A stretch of DNA of 64,000 nt from an uncultured Cryomorphaceae bacterium (GCA_937120475.1 CAKZJV010000009.1:124001-188000); one strand, 5' to 3'; counted from the first letter of the stretch, positions 44,636 to 53,489 are shown. Made by a program: numbers and translations. The notes: a model not told the origin generated them from the sequence alone.

Positions 44636-45784
44636 CTACAGAAGTTTTTTGAAGCTGCGCCTTATGAAAGGGCTTTTTACGCAAAGGTAACCCATCATAT
44701 TCAGCACCCGATTCTTATCGGCAAACGTATTAACGACCCATGATTTTAATCTCATCTCCTTCCAATATCTACCGTGCAGGTTGTTGGAAAAAGCCTCATT
44801 GAAACCTGCATCAAAACGCTCTTTCTCAAAAGCCCGAAGTATATGCTGTGCTGCCATATTACCGCTGGTAATAGCCGGCATAATACCTTCTCCATTGGTG
44901 GGGTCAATCATGGAAGCAGCATCCCCGATCAACAAAAAACGGTTACCGGAAACGGTATATTTCTGTGAATAAAAGGGCAGTCCAAAACCTTCCAGTTTAC
45001 TTTCTATTTGGGCGTTGCCCAGCTTACTTTGTAAAACGGGTGATTGATCTATAAAACGGTAAAAAAGTTCTTTGAGGTTTATTTTCTTCGAAGTGATGTA
45101 TCGCGATTGCATTCCCACCCCCACATTGGCTTCGGAAGCAGAAATGGGGAACAACCAGAAATAACCGGGTAATACATCTTTATGCGCGTATATCTCGTTT
45201 ACGGCCGGATCAATATTTTCCACACCACTGTAGTAGGCACGTACAGAACCTCCGTAGTGGTTGCGATTCACTTTATAGCCAGCCAGTAACTTGGCCACCG
45301 GTGAGTGGGCTCCATCAGCACCAATGATCATTTTCGCTTTAAAAACATCACCCTTAGCCGTGGAGGCACTTACCTCCTGATCGTTCACCTCCACATCTTT
45401 CACCGCGTGGGCAGGGAAAAAATCTATTTTGCCGGTCTCCAGAATGGACTGTACCAATTCATTATCAAAAAGCTCGCGCTTTATAGTGTACGATTTTAAG
45501 ACCCAATCTATCTGGATCGGATCCATTTTATTAACAAAAAGCTGGGTACTGCGATTCACCACCTTATGGGGAAACTTTTCAAAACGTTCCTTTAAAGACG
45601 GTTTTATACTAATCAGTTCCCGTACTCCTTTGGCAGCGATAAAATCACCGCAGATCTTATCCCGGGGAAACTCATATTTATCCAGCAAGGCTATTTTCAG
45701 GCCACTGCCTTCCAGCGCCATAGCACAGGAAGCACCAGCAGGGCCGGCACCGGAAATAATTAAATCGTAGTGATGAGTTGCCAT
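44636..45784 (-). CDS. FAD-dependent oxidoreductase, geranylgeranyl reductase family
   Basis: The 382-residue protein has the Rossmann FAD motif DLIISGAGPAGASCAMAL, the second motif KICGDFI, and the third motif LLIGDAASMIDPTNGEGIMPA. These define the geranylgeranyl-reductase/digeranylgeranylglycerophospholipid-reductase-like group, which saturates isoprenoid double bonds; in bacteria some members modify menaquinone side chains or carotenoid-type lipids. No isoprenoid gene is adjacent, so the substrate is open. It is divergent from tpx. Confidence 0.88.
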   Translation of the reverse strand: MATHHYDLIISGAGPAGASCAMALEGSGLKIALLDKYEFPRDKICGDFIAAKGVRELISIKPSLKERFEKFPHKVVNRSTQLFVNKMDPIQIDWVLKSYTIKRELFDNELVQSILETGKIDFFPAHAVKDVEVNDQEVSASTAKGDVFKAKMIIGADGAHSPVAKLLAGYKVNRNHYGGSVRAYYSGVENIDPAVNEIYAHKDVLPGYFWLFPISASEANVGVGMQSRYITSKKINLKELFYRFIDQSPVLQSKLGNAQIESKLEGFGLPFYSQKYTVSGNRFLLIGDAASMIDPTNGEGIMPAITSGNMAAQHILRAFEKERFDAGFNEAFSNNLHGRYWKEMRLKSWVVNTFADKNRVLNMMGYLCVKSPFIRRSFKKLL

Positions 45785-45875
45785 AAGTAAGCTTGCAGGG
45801 GCGAATATAGAAAAATGGCCTACCTGGATTCTAAAAAAGTGATAAAATGATTGAACAGCACTCCATTCTATCAGT

Positions 45876-45883
45876 TACCTTTA
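45876..45883 (+). promoter_or_regulatory. Possible -7 element (TACCTTTA) for tpx
   Basis: TACCTTTA matches TAnnTTTG except for the last base, with TTG at 45851-45853, 22 bases upstream. It lies 18 bases before the chosen ATG. The presence of this element inside the longer ORF supports the later start. Confidence 0.3.
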
Positions 45884-45901
45884 TTCAAAACCAATACAAC
45901 A

Positions 45902-46399
45902 ATGGCAGATATACTCTTTAAAGGAAACCCGATTAAAACGGCCGGTGAAATTCCGCAACCCGGTGATGTAGCTCCCAATTTTAAGCTTACGGATACCGAT
46001 ATGAAGGACAAACACCTCAGCGACTTCATCGGTAAAAAAGTGATTCTGAATATTTTCCCGAGTGTGGATACCGGTATTTGTGCCGCTTCGGTACGCAGGT
46101 TCAACCAGGAAGCTTCCAAGCTGGATAATACCGTGGTACTTTGTATTAGCAAGGACCTGCCATTTGCGCAGAAGCGTTTTTGCGGAGCGGAGGGAATTAA
46201 CAATGTGGTGATGTTATCGGAATTTAAAGACCAGAACTTTTCTCGTGAATATCATGTAACCATGACCGAAGGCCCCCTGGCCGGACTCATGTCGCGGGCC
46301 ATTGTTATTACCGATACCGAAGGTAGTGTGGTTTACAGCGAACAGGTACCTGAAATAACCCAGGAACCGGATTATGAAACGGCCCTGAAAAACGTATAA
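45902..46399 (+). CDS. tpx: Thiol peroxidase Tpx (atypical 2-Cys peroxiredoxin)
   Basis: ATG 45902 gives 165 residues, the normal Tpx length, and the family start ILFKGNPIKTAGEIPQPGD; the upstream TTG at 45851 is rejected. The peroxidatic Cys lies in PSVDTGICAASVRRF and the resolving Cys in FAQKRFCGAEG, as in Tpx. It reduces lipid and other peroxides using thioredoxin; a thioredoxin-like gene lies 0.3 kb away on the other strand, convergent. A perfect palindromic terminator follows. Confidence 0.96.
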   Translation: MADILFKGNPIKTAGEIPQPGDVAPNFKLTDTDMKDKHLSDFIGKKVILNIFPSVDTGICAASVRRFNQEASKLDNTVVLCISKDLPFAQKRFCGAEGINNVVMLSEFKDQNFSREYHVTMTEGPLAGLMSRAIVITDTEGSVVYSEQVPEITQEPDYETALKNV

Positions 46400-46440
46400 A
46401 ATCAAAAGCCCCGAGCCATGGCTCGGGGCTTTTGATTTTA
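46398..46440. terminator. Perfectly palindromic bidirectional terminator between tpx and the DUF6952-like gene
   Basis: AAAATCAAAAGCCCCGAGCC and its exact complement GGCTCGGGGCTTTTGATTTT meet at the centre (GAGCCATGGCTC). A stem of about 19 pairs is possible with A/T tails on both sides. It lies between convergent genes and should stop transcription in both directions. Confidence 0.92.
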
Positions 46441-46452
46441 CTCCCTAATAAT

Positions 46453-46692
46453 TTAACTGATAGAGGTACGCACCTTATCCATAAAAGCACGTAAGGCCTC
46501 ACGCTCATCCATTTCACCACTGGCTACTTTTTCCTTAATCCAGATGGCTCCAAAAACGTGGGTCAGCTTCTCACCCTCGTCACTCCCTTCAATCTCTATG
46601 TCAGGACCGCGTTCTTCTGCCAAATCCTCTTCTGCCTTGCGCAATACTTCGAGGTCTATTTTTAAAAGTTTACGAACAGCCGGTACTTTCAT
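46453..46692 (-). CDS. Small conserved protein, DUF6952-like
   Basis: The 79-residue cytoplasmic protein starts MKVPAVRKLLKIDLEVLRKA and ends with a helical segment (WIKEKVASGEMDEREALRAF). The pattern of an N-terminal VPAVRKL strand, an acidic middle and a helical end resembles the small DUF6952 proteins found beside thioredoxin genes in Flavobacteriia. Function is unknown. It lies 3 bases downstream of the thioredoxin-like gene, so the two are almost certainly co-transcribed. Confidence 0.75.
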   Translation of the reverse strand: MKVPAVRKLLKIDLEVLRKAEEDLAEERGPDIEIEGSDEGEKLTHVFGAIWIKEKVASGEMDEREALRAFMDKVRTSIS

Positions 46693-46695
46693 AGT

Positions 46696-47013
46696 CTATT
46701 TCACTTTTCCGATGAGGGTTCTTAAATAGTCTTCCTTACTGCTGGGGCTACCTTCTACCAGTTGCCCACTTTCAAATACAGCCAGGTACGGAAGGTTATC
46801 TACCCCGGCCTTTTTACGGGCCTCAGGGTTTTTCTCAGCGTCCACCTCTAAAAAGAGCACGTCACTGTTCTCTTCTTCATTACTTACTCTTTTGTACTTG
46901 GGAGCAAACAGGCGACAGCTTCCGCACCAGTCGGCATAATATTTTACCACTACTTTCTGGTTACTTCCCAGGTGGTCGAAAAAATCGGTATCAGTTGATG
47001 TTAATACAGCCAT
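46696..47013 (-). CDS. Thioredoxin-family protein
   Basis: The 105-residue protein has the redox motif YADWCGSCRLFAPKY (CGSC; classical thioredoxin has CGPC) and the cis-Pro in NLPYLAVFESG. It lacks a signal peptide, so it acts in the cytoplasm. Replacing Pro by Ser in the active site usually changes the redox potential. The neighbours are a DUF6952-like gene and, convergently, tpx, a likely electron acceptor. Confidence 0.93.
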   Translation of the reverse strand: MAVLTSTDTDFFDHLGSNQKVVVKYYADWCGSCRLFAPKYKRVSNEEENSDVLFLEVDAEKNPEARKKAGVDNLPYLAVFESGQLVEGSPSSKEDYLRTLIGKVK

Positions 47014-47089
47014 AATCTAATTTTGAAGCAAATATAATATCTTAAAATACTATTGCATTTTAAATTCAATAGAAAATAACAATGTTTGA

Positions 47090-47983
47090 TCAATCCTGAA
47101 TATGTTCACGGAAAAGATACCGGACAATGCCATCCGCCAAACCCTTTTTAGGCACCAACATGCGTTCGGCCCGGGCCCAGTTCATGGCCGACTTGTAGAT
47201 TTTGAGGGCGTGCGTAATTACATCCGCCCGGTCCGGATTCAAATCGAATTTCATCATCCGTTCATCGGGTGTGAATTTCAAAAGCATATTGTAGGTATTC
47301 TCAATGTATTCGATACTTAAGGGCTGGCCGGCCTTGCGGTCTGACATTTTAAAGGTACGGTTGATGTTACCTCCCGAACCTACCATAAGTACCTCACCCA
47401 TCCCACTGGTTTCAGTCTTTATCCATTGTTTCATTTCGTCCCAATCTTCCTTATGCACCATACCGTTCAGCAAGCGGATGGTTCCGATTTTAAAGGAGCG
47501 GCTGGCTTTGATCAGGTCACCGTGAAAAAGGGTAAACTCGGTACTACCCCCCCCTACGTCCATGTACAAAAAGCTATCTTCCTGGTCGCGAATACTATCA
47601 ATCATATCGGAGTTGAAGATCATCTTCGCTTCCTCCTTACCATCAATAAGTTCTATGTTCACCCCCGTTTCCTCCATCACCATCCTGCACACCTCCTGGC
47701 CATTGGAGGCCTCCCTGAGAGCCGATGTAGCACAGGCACGGTATTGTTCTACCCCGTGCACCTCCATAATATTGGAGTAGGCCCGCATTCCCGTTACCAG
47801 GCGATTGATATTCTTTTTCGAGATCTTACCCTTTCCAAAGGCATCGGAACCCAAACGAATGGGCAAACGCGTGAGCGATGATTTTTTAAAAAGGGTGTTC
47901 TTCCGGTCGGTAATTACGTTACTTACCAACAATCTTACCGAGTTGGAACCAATGTCTATTCCTGCGAGCTTGTGTACTTTCAA
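47090..47983 (-). CDS. Exopolyphosphatase/GppA-family phosphatase
   Basis: The 297-residue protein belongs to the ASKHA ATPase fold: GIDIGSNSVRLLVSNV (phosphate-1), LYMDVGGGSTEFTLF (phosphate-2) and VGSGGNINRTFKM. Ppx cleaves terminal phosphate from polyphosphate; GppA acts on pppGpp, and short versions like this one can do either. It is short because the C-terminal HD-like domain of E. coli Ppx is absent. The gene overlaps ppk1 by 4 bases, which favours a polyphosphate role. Confidence 0.93.
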   Translation of the reverse strand: MKVHKLAGIDIGSNSVRLLVSNVITDRKNTLFKKSSLTRLPIRLGSDAFGKGKISKKNINRLVTGMRAYSNIMEVHGVEQYRACATSALREASNGQEVCRMVMEETGVNIELIDGKEEAKMIFNSDMIDSIRDQEDSFLYMDVGGGSTEFTLFHGDLIKASRSFKIGTIRLLNGMVHKEDWDEMKQWIKTETSGMGEVLMVGSGGNINRTFKMSDRKAGQPLSIEYIENTYNMLLKFTPDERMMKFDLNPDRADVITHALKIYKSAMNWARAERMLVPKKGLADGIVRYLFREHIQD

Positions 47984-50049
47984 CGGCCTCTTTTTAACTG
48001 GTTCTTCACATAATCATACAAGGCATATTGCGATCGGATTTTAGGGCCTTTAATCGTTCGGTAGGCATTATCCTGCTCTTCATTATGCCAACGTGACTTT
48101 ACATTATCCTTCCAGATAATCTCCAAATGATCGCGCAACTGCCGTTTAATGGTATCATCGTAAATGGGCACACTTACTTCCACGCGATAATCCAGGTTAC
48201 GTGGCATCCAATCGGCTGAAGCAATAAAATATTTAGGGTCGCCACCGTTTTCAAAAACCATTACCCGTGAATGTTCCAAAAAGCGGTCGAGTATGGAAAT
48301 TGCTTCAATATTTTCACTCAGCCCCTTTACTCCGGGCACCAGTGAGCAAATACCCCGCACTATCATTTTAATTTTAACCCCGTAACTGCTGGCCTCGTAT
48401 AACTTTTCAATGATTTTAACGTCACACAGGCTGTTCAGTTTAATGGTTATACCGGAGGGAGCACCTTTTTTAGCATTTTCAATTTCATGGTCAATCAGGC
48501 GAATGAAAGACTTACGGGTGTAGTGTGGTGACACCAGCAAATGCTTGTATTTATAAACCCTGTAATTCTTATTTAGAAATTCAAATACCTTTTCTACCTC
48601 GTGGGTAATGCTTTTGTGGGCCGTGAGCAAATGGTAATCCGTGTAAAGCTTGGAAGTAGATTCGTTGTAGTTACCCGTACCTACGGATGCAAACCGCTCT
48701 ACTACATCGCCTTCCTTACGGGTAATCAGGAACATTTTGCTGTGAACCTTCAAACCGGGTACACCAAAAATTACGTGTACGCCCTCGGCCTGTAATTCCT
48801 GGGTCCATTTAATATTGGCTTCTTCGTCAAAGCGGGCGCGTAGTTCTATCAGTACCGTTACCTGCTTACCGTTTTTCGCAGCATTGATCAGGGCACTGAT
48901 CATCCGGCTTTTATCGGCCACCCGGTATAAGGTAATGTGAATACTTAGTACAAAGGGGTCCAATGCCGCCTCCCTTAACATCCTGATGAGATAGGAAAAG
49001 CTATGGTAAGGCGCAAAGAGCAAAATATCTTTTTCACGAACCACATTCAATATACTGCGGTCCATGTCCAATTCCGGGTGCTGCAAAGGTGGCAACGGAT
49101 CGAATTCAAACTCCTCCGCATCCAGGTCCGGGAATTTGATGTAGTCTTTTTTGTTGTGATAGCGTCCACCCGGAATCAGGGTATCGTAACTATCCAGGTC
49201 CATACGCTGCATCAGGAACTGGAGGATATCGCCAGAAATTTCCTTGTCATATACAAAGCGTACCGGGTCACCGGTTCTGCGATTTTTTACGGACTTGGTC
49301 ATTTTTTCGAGGAACCCCTTGGACACATCATCGTCCAGGTCCAGTTCAGCATCGCGGGTGATCTTTACCGTATGTGCTTCAATGCTGTCAAAGTCATAAA
49401 TAAACAGGATATACTCCAGGTTGTAACGAATCAGGTCTTCCAGGTACATCACGTATTGTTTGCCGTATTTGGGCAGTACCACAAAGCGACCCACTAAATC
49501 CGAAGGAACCTCGATGAGCGCATACTCGGGTTGATCAGGATTTTCGCGCTTTACCATTTTAATGGCGAGGTAAATGGATTTATCCCGCAAATGGGGAACG
49601 CGGTCTTTGTCGGTAAGCAGCAGTGTAAATACAGCGGCACTTACTTTATCGATAAAATACTTCCGTACAAAGTCCTGCTGCCCGGCCGTCAAACTTTTTT
49701 CATTTACAAACGATATCCCCTTCTCTTCCAGCTCTTCCAGCAACTGGTCGTTTACCTCCTGCGCCCGGATTTGCATTTTCATCGCCTTTTCGGAGATCTC
49801 GCTCAGCAGTTCGGCCGGTGATTGGCCTCCCAGTCTTTTTTTAGGTGTTTCACTAATTTGGCTCAAACGCTTTATACTGGCGTAGCGCACCCGGAAAAAT
49901 TCGTCCATATTACTGGAAAATATCCCCAGGAAGCGCAACCGCTCAACAATGGGGTTATTGGTATCCAGCGCTTCCTGAAGCACACGTTCATTAAAGAGTA
50001 ACCAACTAATATCGCGGGCTACAATGGAATTTTTGGCTTTAAATTTCAC
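47980..50049 (-). CDS. ppk1: Polyphosphate kinase 1
   Basis: The 689-residue protein makes polyphosphate reversibly from ATP. It starts with GTG at 50049, overlapping the stop of the upstream histidine phosphatase gene (TAGTG), and family motifs support this start: ARDISWLLFNERVLQEA near the N-terminus. The catalytic region shows KVHSKMFLITRKEG with the phospho-His and ASVGTGNYNESTSKLYTDYHLL. The PLD-like C-terminal motif is DWMPRNLDYRVEVSVPI. It is the middle gene of a SixA-like/ppk1/ppx unit. Confidence 0.97.
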   Translation of the reverse strand: MKFKAKNSIVARDISWLLFNERVLQEALDTNNPIVERLRFLGIFSSNMDEFFRVRYASIKRLSQISETPKKRLGGQSPAELLSEISEKAMKMQIRAQEVNDQLLEELEEKGISFVNEKSLTAGQQDFVRKYFIDKVSAAVFTLLLTDKDRVPHLRDKSIYLAIKMVKRENPDQPEYALIEVPSDLVGRFVVLPKYGKQYVMYLEDLIRYNLEYILFIYDFDSIEAHTVKITRDAELDLDDDVSKGFLEKMTKSVKNRRTGDPVRFVYDKEISGDILQFLMQRMDLDSYDTLIPGGRYHNKKDYIKFPDLDAEEFEFDPLPPLQHPELDMDRSILNVVREKDILLFAPYHSFSYLIRMLREAALDPFVLSIHITLYRVADKSRMISALINAAKNGKQVTVLIELRARFDEEANIKWTQELQAEGVHVIFGVPGLKVHSKMFLITRKEGDVVERFASVGTGNYNESTSKLYTDYHLLTAHKSITHEVEKVFEFLNKNYRVYKYKHLLVSPHYTRKSFIRLIDHEIENAKKGAPSGITIKLNSLCDVKIIEKLYEASSYGVKIKMIVRGICSLVPGVKGLSENIEAISILDRFLEHSRVMVFENGGDPKYFIASADWMPRNLDYRVEVSVPIYDDTIKRQLRDHLEIIWKDNVKSRWHNEEQDNAYRTIKGPKIRSQYALYDYVKNQLKRGR

Positions 50050-50546
50050 TATTTGGTTTTTCTGCGTTTGGGATAGTCAAAAAATACCAACTCTGCTTTC
50101 TTATCAATGTTCTGCCACTCCCCAACATCGAATTTCAGGCAGGCCACACCGGTGGTTGGCACATTATCGATACGATGATCGATACAGCGGTTTACAAAGT
50201 CGGTGATGGTAGGATTGTGACCGAAAAGCATCACGGATGAGTAGTCATCGCTGAGTTCACGTACCAATTGCAGAAGTTCCCTGGTACTGGCGTGGTAAAT
50301 GCGCTGTTCAATGGTAATGTCACTGAAGGCGTAATCGAGGTTTTTGGAAAAGATCAATGCGGTATGAAGAGCTCGGGTAGCCGGACTGGAAATAACCAAT
50401 TCGGGTTGGTCGCCCTGTTCCCGTAACCATTGCGAAGTATTGTGGGCATCTCTAATACCTCTTCCTTTCAGGGGGCGATCCATGTCGTGCACACCTTCTT
50501 CCCTCCATGAAGATTTGGCATGGCGGACCAAGTATAGTTTTTTCAT
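50049..50546 (-). CDS. SixA-like histidine phosphatase family protein
   Basis: The 165-residue protein has the RHG-type motif YLVRHAKSSW with the catalytic His, the Arg/His pocket VISSPATRALHTA, and the late catalytic His in LFGHNPTITDF. SixA dephosphorylates phosphohistidine on signalling proteins in E. coli. Here the gene is the first of the ppk1/ppx unit, so it may act on a phospho-His enzyme such as Ppk1 itself; this is inference from position only. Confidence 0.9.
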   Translation of the reverse strand: MKKLYLVRHAKSSWREEGVHDMDRPLKGRGIRDAHNTSQWLREQGDQPELVISSPATRALHTALIFSKNLDYAFSDITIEQRIYHASTRELLQLVRELSDDYSSVMLFGHNPTITDFVNRCIDHRIDNVPTTGVACLKFDVGEWQNIDKKAELVFFDYPKRRKTK

Positions 50547-50671
50547 AGAACCAGGGTCAGCTTGTAGATAAAATTTTTCCCGAAAATTAAAGAAATGTAG
50601 TAAAGAGAGAAAAATCTTAAGCTTAATTTAACCTGAAGATGACGTAGAAAAAATATAAGAGGGACTTTGGA

Positions 50672-51445
50672 CTAGAGTTTTTTAGCCTCCTCCCAAATCA
50701 GGTCCATTTCGGCCAGGCTCATATCAGAAAGTGAACGGCCTTGCTCCCGGCTTTTTTCCTCCAGGTAGGTAAATCGCTTAATAAACTTTTTATTGGTGCG
50801 TTCCAGGGCTGATTCGGGGTCCACTTTAAGAAAGCGGCCCAGGTTGATCAGGGAAAACAATAAGTCACCAAACTCCTGCTCGGTTTTTTCAGCATCTCCC
50901 TTTTCTACTTCTTCACGCAATTCACCCAATTCCTCGTTTACCTTTTCCCACACCTGGCCGGTTTCTTCCCAATCAAAGCCAATGCCCCGGGCTTTTTCCT
51001 GAATACGGGTAGCTTTTACCATGGCCGGCAGAGAGCGGGGTACGCCTTCCAAAACAGATTTTTTACCTTCTTTCAGCTTCAGTTTTTCCCAGTTGGCCTT
51101 TACTTCTTCCTCACCACTTACTTCAACATCACCGTAAATATGAGGATGCCTGTCGATGAGCTTATCGCAAATACCGTTGAGCACGTCCGCTATATCAAAG
51201 GCTTTTTTTTCAGAACCGATTTTGGCGTAAAAAACCATGTGCAACAGTATGTCACCCAGTTCTTTTTTCACCTCCGGCAGGTCGGCATCCAGTATGGCAT
51301 CACCCAGCTCATAGGTTTCTTCGATGGTAAGCGGACGCAGGGTTTCCATGGTTTGTTTGCGATCCCACGGGCACTTGGCCCGCAGGTCGTCCATAATATC
51401 CAGCAGGCGCGCAAAGGCTTTTAATTGATCCTCGCGGCTGTTCAT
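50672..51445 (-). CDS. mazG: Nucleoside triphosphate pyrophosphohydrolase MazG
   Basis: The 257-residue protein has two MazG domains: the first with CPWDRKQTMETLRPLTIEE and KKELGDILLHMVFYA, the second with ELREEVEKGDAEKTEQEFGD and GDLLFSLINLGRF. The ExxE...ExxD residues bind Mg. It hydrolyses NTPs to NMP and pyrophosphate, and clears abnormal nucleotides or modulates ppGpp-type signalling in E. coli. Its ATG overlaps the stop of the DUF5606 gene by one base (TAATG). Confidence 0.96.
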   Translation of the reverse strand: MNSREDQLKAFARLLDIMDDLRAKCPWDRKQTMETLRPLTIEETYELGDAILDADLPEVKKELGDILLHMVFYAKIGSEKKAFDIADVLNGICDKLIDRHPHIYGDVEVSGEEEVKANWEKLKLKEGKKSVLEGVPRSLPAMVKATRIQEKARGIGFDWEETGQVWEKVNEELGELREEVEKGDAEKTEQEFGDLLFSLINLGRFLKVDPESALERTNKKFIKRFTYLEEKSREQGRSLSDMSLAEMDLIWEEAKKL

Positions 51446-51888
51446 TATTCGCCTTCTGCCGGGTTTTCGCCTTCCGGCTTTTCCCCGGATTTTTCCTCTT
51501 CAGTATCCGGTGTTATCAGGCCCTTATCGTGCAGGGAGTTGTACCACATAAAGAGCTTCTTCAGGTCGGACTGATATACCCGCTCCTGGTCGTAATCGGG
51601 TAAAACCCCGGTCATATAATCCTTAAGCTCCTTAATACTGGCTTTATGATCGATGGTTTTGCCGTAATCTTCTTTTTCGGCAATCTTCTGAAAAACATCT
51701 TTTAAAGGCACCTCCTCGCCATAGGTATAAATGGCGATATCATTAAGGGCGCTTACGTTGTTGGCTGATGATACCGGGAAACGCTTACCATCGTCCATGG
51801 ATTCAACGATAACTCCACCCCGGCTTTGGGCCACCAGTTTATATAAACCGGGCTTGCCACCAATAGCTAAAATTCCTTCTAGGTTCAT
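51445..51888 (-). CDS. DUF5606-domain protein
   Basis: The 147-residue protein begins MNLEGILAIGGKPGLYKLVA, the recognised start of DUF5606, with an SH3-like small beta barrel over the first ~60 residues (GGVIVESMDDGKRFPVS). A helical middle and an acidic, Glu/Pro-rich tail follow. Function is unknown. Position is informative: it lies between a TPR lipoprotein gene (4-base overlap) and mazG (1-base overlap) in a unit with def and yqgF. Confidence 0.88.
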   Translation of the reverse strand: MNLEGILAIGGKPGLYKLVAQSRGGVIVESMDDGKRFPVSSANNVSALNDIAIYTYGEEVPLKDVFQKIAEKEDYGKTIDHKASIKELKDYMTGVLPDYDQERVYQSDLKKLFMWYNSLHDKGLITPDTEEEKSGEKPEGENPAEGE

Positions 51889-52424
51889 TCTTGTGATTTA
51901 AGTTGTGTGCTGTCCGCCTTTTGCCTCCACATTTTGACCTGGTCCAGTTGCGAGGCCGTGGTATCGTTCAAAAGAGCCAAAAGGTTACGGGCATCATCCG
52001 CCAGTTCATGATTCGGATATTGTTCCAGGAAAAAGGTATAGGATTTAGTAGCCCTTTCGCGATCGTTGTATTTTTCGTCAAATACAAAACCGATCATAAA
52101 TACCGCCCTGGGGGCCAGCGGATGTTCAGGATATTCCACAAACAACTGGTTGTAGGTGTTCACGGATTTAAGGCCCCTGCGGGGTACCTCCTTATAAATG
52201 TCGGCCGCTTTGGAAAGGTAATAGGGGCTTAAGGAATCCTCCGGGTTTTCACTCACGTACTTTTCATAAGCACGGGTTAACTTATGCGCCATAGCCGAAT
52301 CCTGAGTAACATCATCGGCCATCTCGGCCTCCATTTCCGCAATGCGGTCTTTCAGGGTGGGTTCTTTAACCGTTTGACAGGCTACGGCCGAGGCCACTAA
52401 AAAAAGTAAAATCAAATTTTTCAT
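51885..52424 (-). CDS. TPR lipoprotein
   Basis: The 179-residue protein has a lipobox (LFLVASAVACQTV, Cys near residue 16). After a charged coiled segment (LKDRIAEMEAEMADD), residues ~45-160 form TPR-like helical pairs (YYLSKAADIYKEVPRRG, AVFMIGFVFDEKYNDRERA), as in YbgF/BamD-type envelope proteins. It probably sits at the periplasmic face of the outer membrane and binds partners; no client is known. It lies 6 bases downstream of def. Confidence 0.85.
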   Translation of the reverse strand: MKNLILLFLVASAVACQTVKEPTLKDRIAEMEAEMADDVTQDSAMAHKLTRAYEKYVSENPEDSLSPYYLSKAADIYKEVPRRGLKSVNTYNQLFVEYPEHPLAPRAVFMIGFVFDEKYNDRERATKSYTFFLEQYPNHELADDARNLLALLNDTTASQLDQVKMWRQKADSTQLKSQE

Positions 52425-52430
52425 ACCGAT

Positions 52431-53000
52431 CTATATTTTAGGGAACCGCATTTTGTAGGCTACGTTCAGCTTGCCTTTGGAAATATTGCTAAGCCTGCCT
52501 TTTATCATACGCTTCCGTAATGGTGACAGGTGATCGGTAAAAAGGATGCCTTCAATATGATCGTATTCATGTTGAATCACCCTGGCTTTCAGCCCACTGA
52601 AAACGGCCTCCTTCCGGTTGAAATCGCGGTCGTAATATTCGATGCGAATCTCTTCCTGGCGACTCACATCCTCCCGGATGTCCGGTATGCTCAGGCAGCC
52701 TTCGTTAAACGCCCATTCCTTGCCCTCTTCTTCCAGTATGCGGGCATTAATAAATACCTCCTTAAAATCTTTCAGTCCTTCTTCGTCCTCTTCATTTTCC
52801 TCAACAAAGGAGGTGGTATCAATTACAAACAAACGGATGGAGCGGCCAATTTGCGGGGCGGCCAAACCAACGCCACTGGCGTTGTACATAGTTTCGAACA
52901 TATCATCGATCAGTTGCTGCAGGTCGGGGTAATCGGCCGTAATGTCCTCACCCTTTTTCCGCAGTACCGGATCGCCATAAGCCACAATGGGTAATATCAT
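52431..53000 (-). CDS. def: Peptide deformylase
   Basis: The 189-residue protein removes the formyl group from new N-termini. All three family motifs are present: GVGLAAPQIG, EGCLSIPDI (metal-binding Cys) and HEYDHIEG (HExxH, two His ligands and catalytic Glu). The start MILPIVAYGDPVLRKKG is typical. It lies between yqgF upstream and a TPR lipoprotein gene, in a minus-strand unit of [12 protein letters not shown] genes. Confidence 0.97.
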   Translation of the reverse strand: MILPIVAYGDPVLRKKGEDITADYPDLQQLIDDMFETMYNASGVGLAAPQIGRSIRLFVIDTTSFVEENEEDEEGLKDFKEVFINARILEEEGKEWAFNEGCLSIPDIREDVSRQEEIRIEYYDRDFNRKEAVFSGLKARVIQHEYDHIEGILFTDHLSPLRKRMIKGRLSNISKGKLNVAYKMRFPKI

Positions 53001-53060
53001 AAATTCGATTTAGGGGCACAAAAGTAAAAAATGCATACATAGCCAAAAGGTTTGGCCTAT

Positions 53061-53471
53061 CTATCTTCTGTTCAGGTAGGATTGCAGTATTACAGCGGCA
53101 CTTATTTTATCCACCTCACCTTTTTGTCGTCTTTGCTTTTTCTTCATTCCTCCCTGTACCATCAGGCCCACGGCCATTTTGGAGCTGAACCGTTCATCCT
53201 CCAGCGCAATAAAAACCTCTCTAAAGCTTGTGGATAACTTTTGCACCCACTGCCGCACCAATTCTGAATTGTCAGAATCTCCGCCATCCAGGTTTTTAGG
53301 ATCGCCTATTACGATACCTTCAAAAGGCTCGTTGCGGAACATTTGCAACAAGTGATCGGAGAGTTTTGCGGTTTCCACCGTTTCCAGTGGCGAGGCCACC
53401 ATTTGCAGGGTATCGGTTTCGGCAATACCGGTTCTTTTTCCTCCTATGTCGAGCGCAATGAGCTTTGCCAA
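53061..53471 (-). CDS. yqgF: Putative pre-16S rRNA nuclease / Holliday junction resolvase-like YqgF
   Basis: The 136-residue RNase H-like protein starts with ALDIGGKRTGIAETD (first catalytic Asp). Family motifs VIGDPKNLDGG and ALEDERFSSKMA (catalytic Glu and Asp region) follow. The E. coli homologue processes the 5' end of 16S rRNA. It is the first gene of the minus-strand yqgF/def/lipoprotein/DUF5606/mazG string, divergent from dapD. Confidence 0.93.
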   Translation of the reverse strand: MAKLIALDIGGKRTGIAETDTLQMVASPLETVETAKLSDHLLQMFRNEPFEGIVIGDPKNLDGGDSDNSELVRQWVQKLSTSFREVFIALEDERFSSKMAVGLMVQGGMKKKQRRQKGEVDKISAAVILQSYLNRR

Positions 53472-53481
53472 AATGGTTTTA

Positions 53482-53489
53482 TACTTTTG
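53482..53489 (+). promoter_or_regulatory. Candidate -7 element TACTTTTG for dapD
   Basis: TACTTTTG is a full TAnnTTTG match, 11 bases before ATG 53501 and 44 bases before the alternative ATG 53534. A TTTG at 53464-53467 lies 14 bases upstream, closer than usual. If this is the promoter, the short leader slightly favours the downstream dapD start. Confidence 0.4.

Noticed and set aside
47426-47881. 151-codon plus-strand ORF
   Set aside because: Antisense to the Ppx/GppA-family gene, with no own motif.
49003-49497. 164-codon plus-strand ORF
   Set aside because: Antisense to ppk1; the ppk1 frame carries the conserved motifs.
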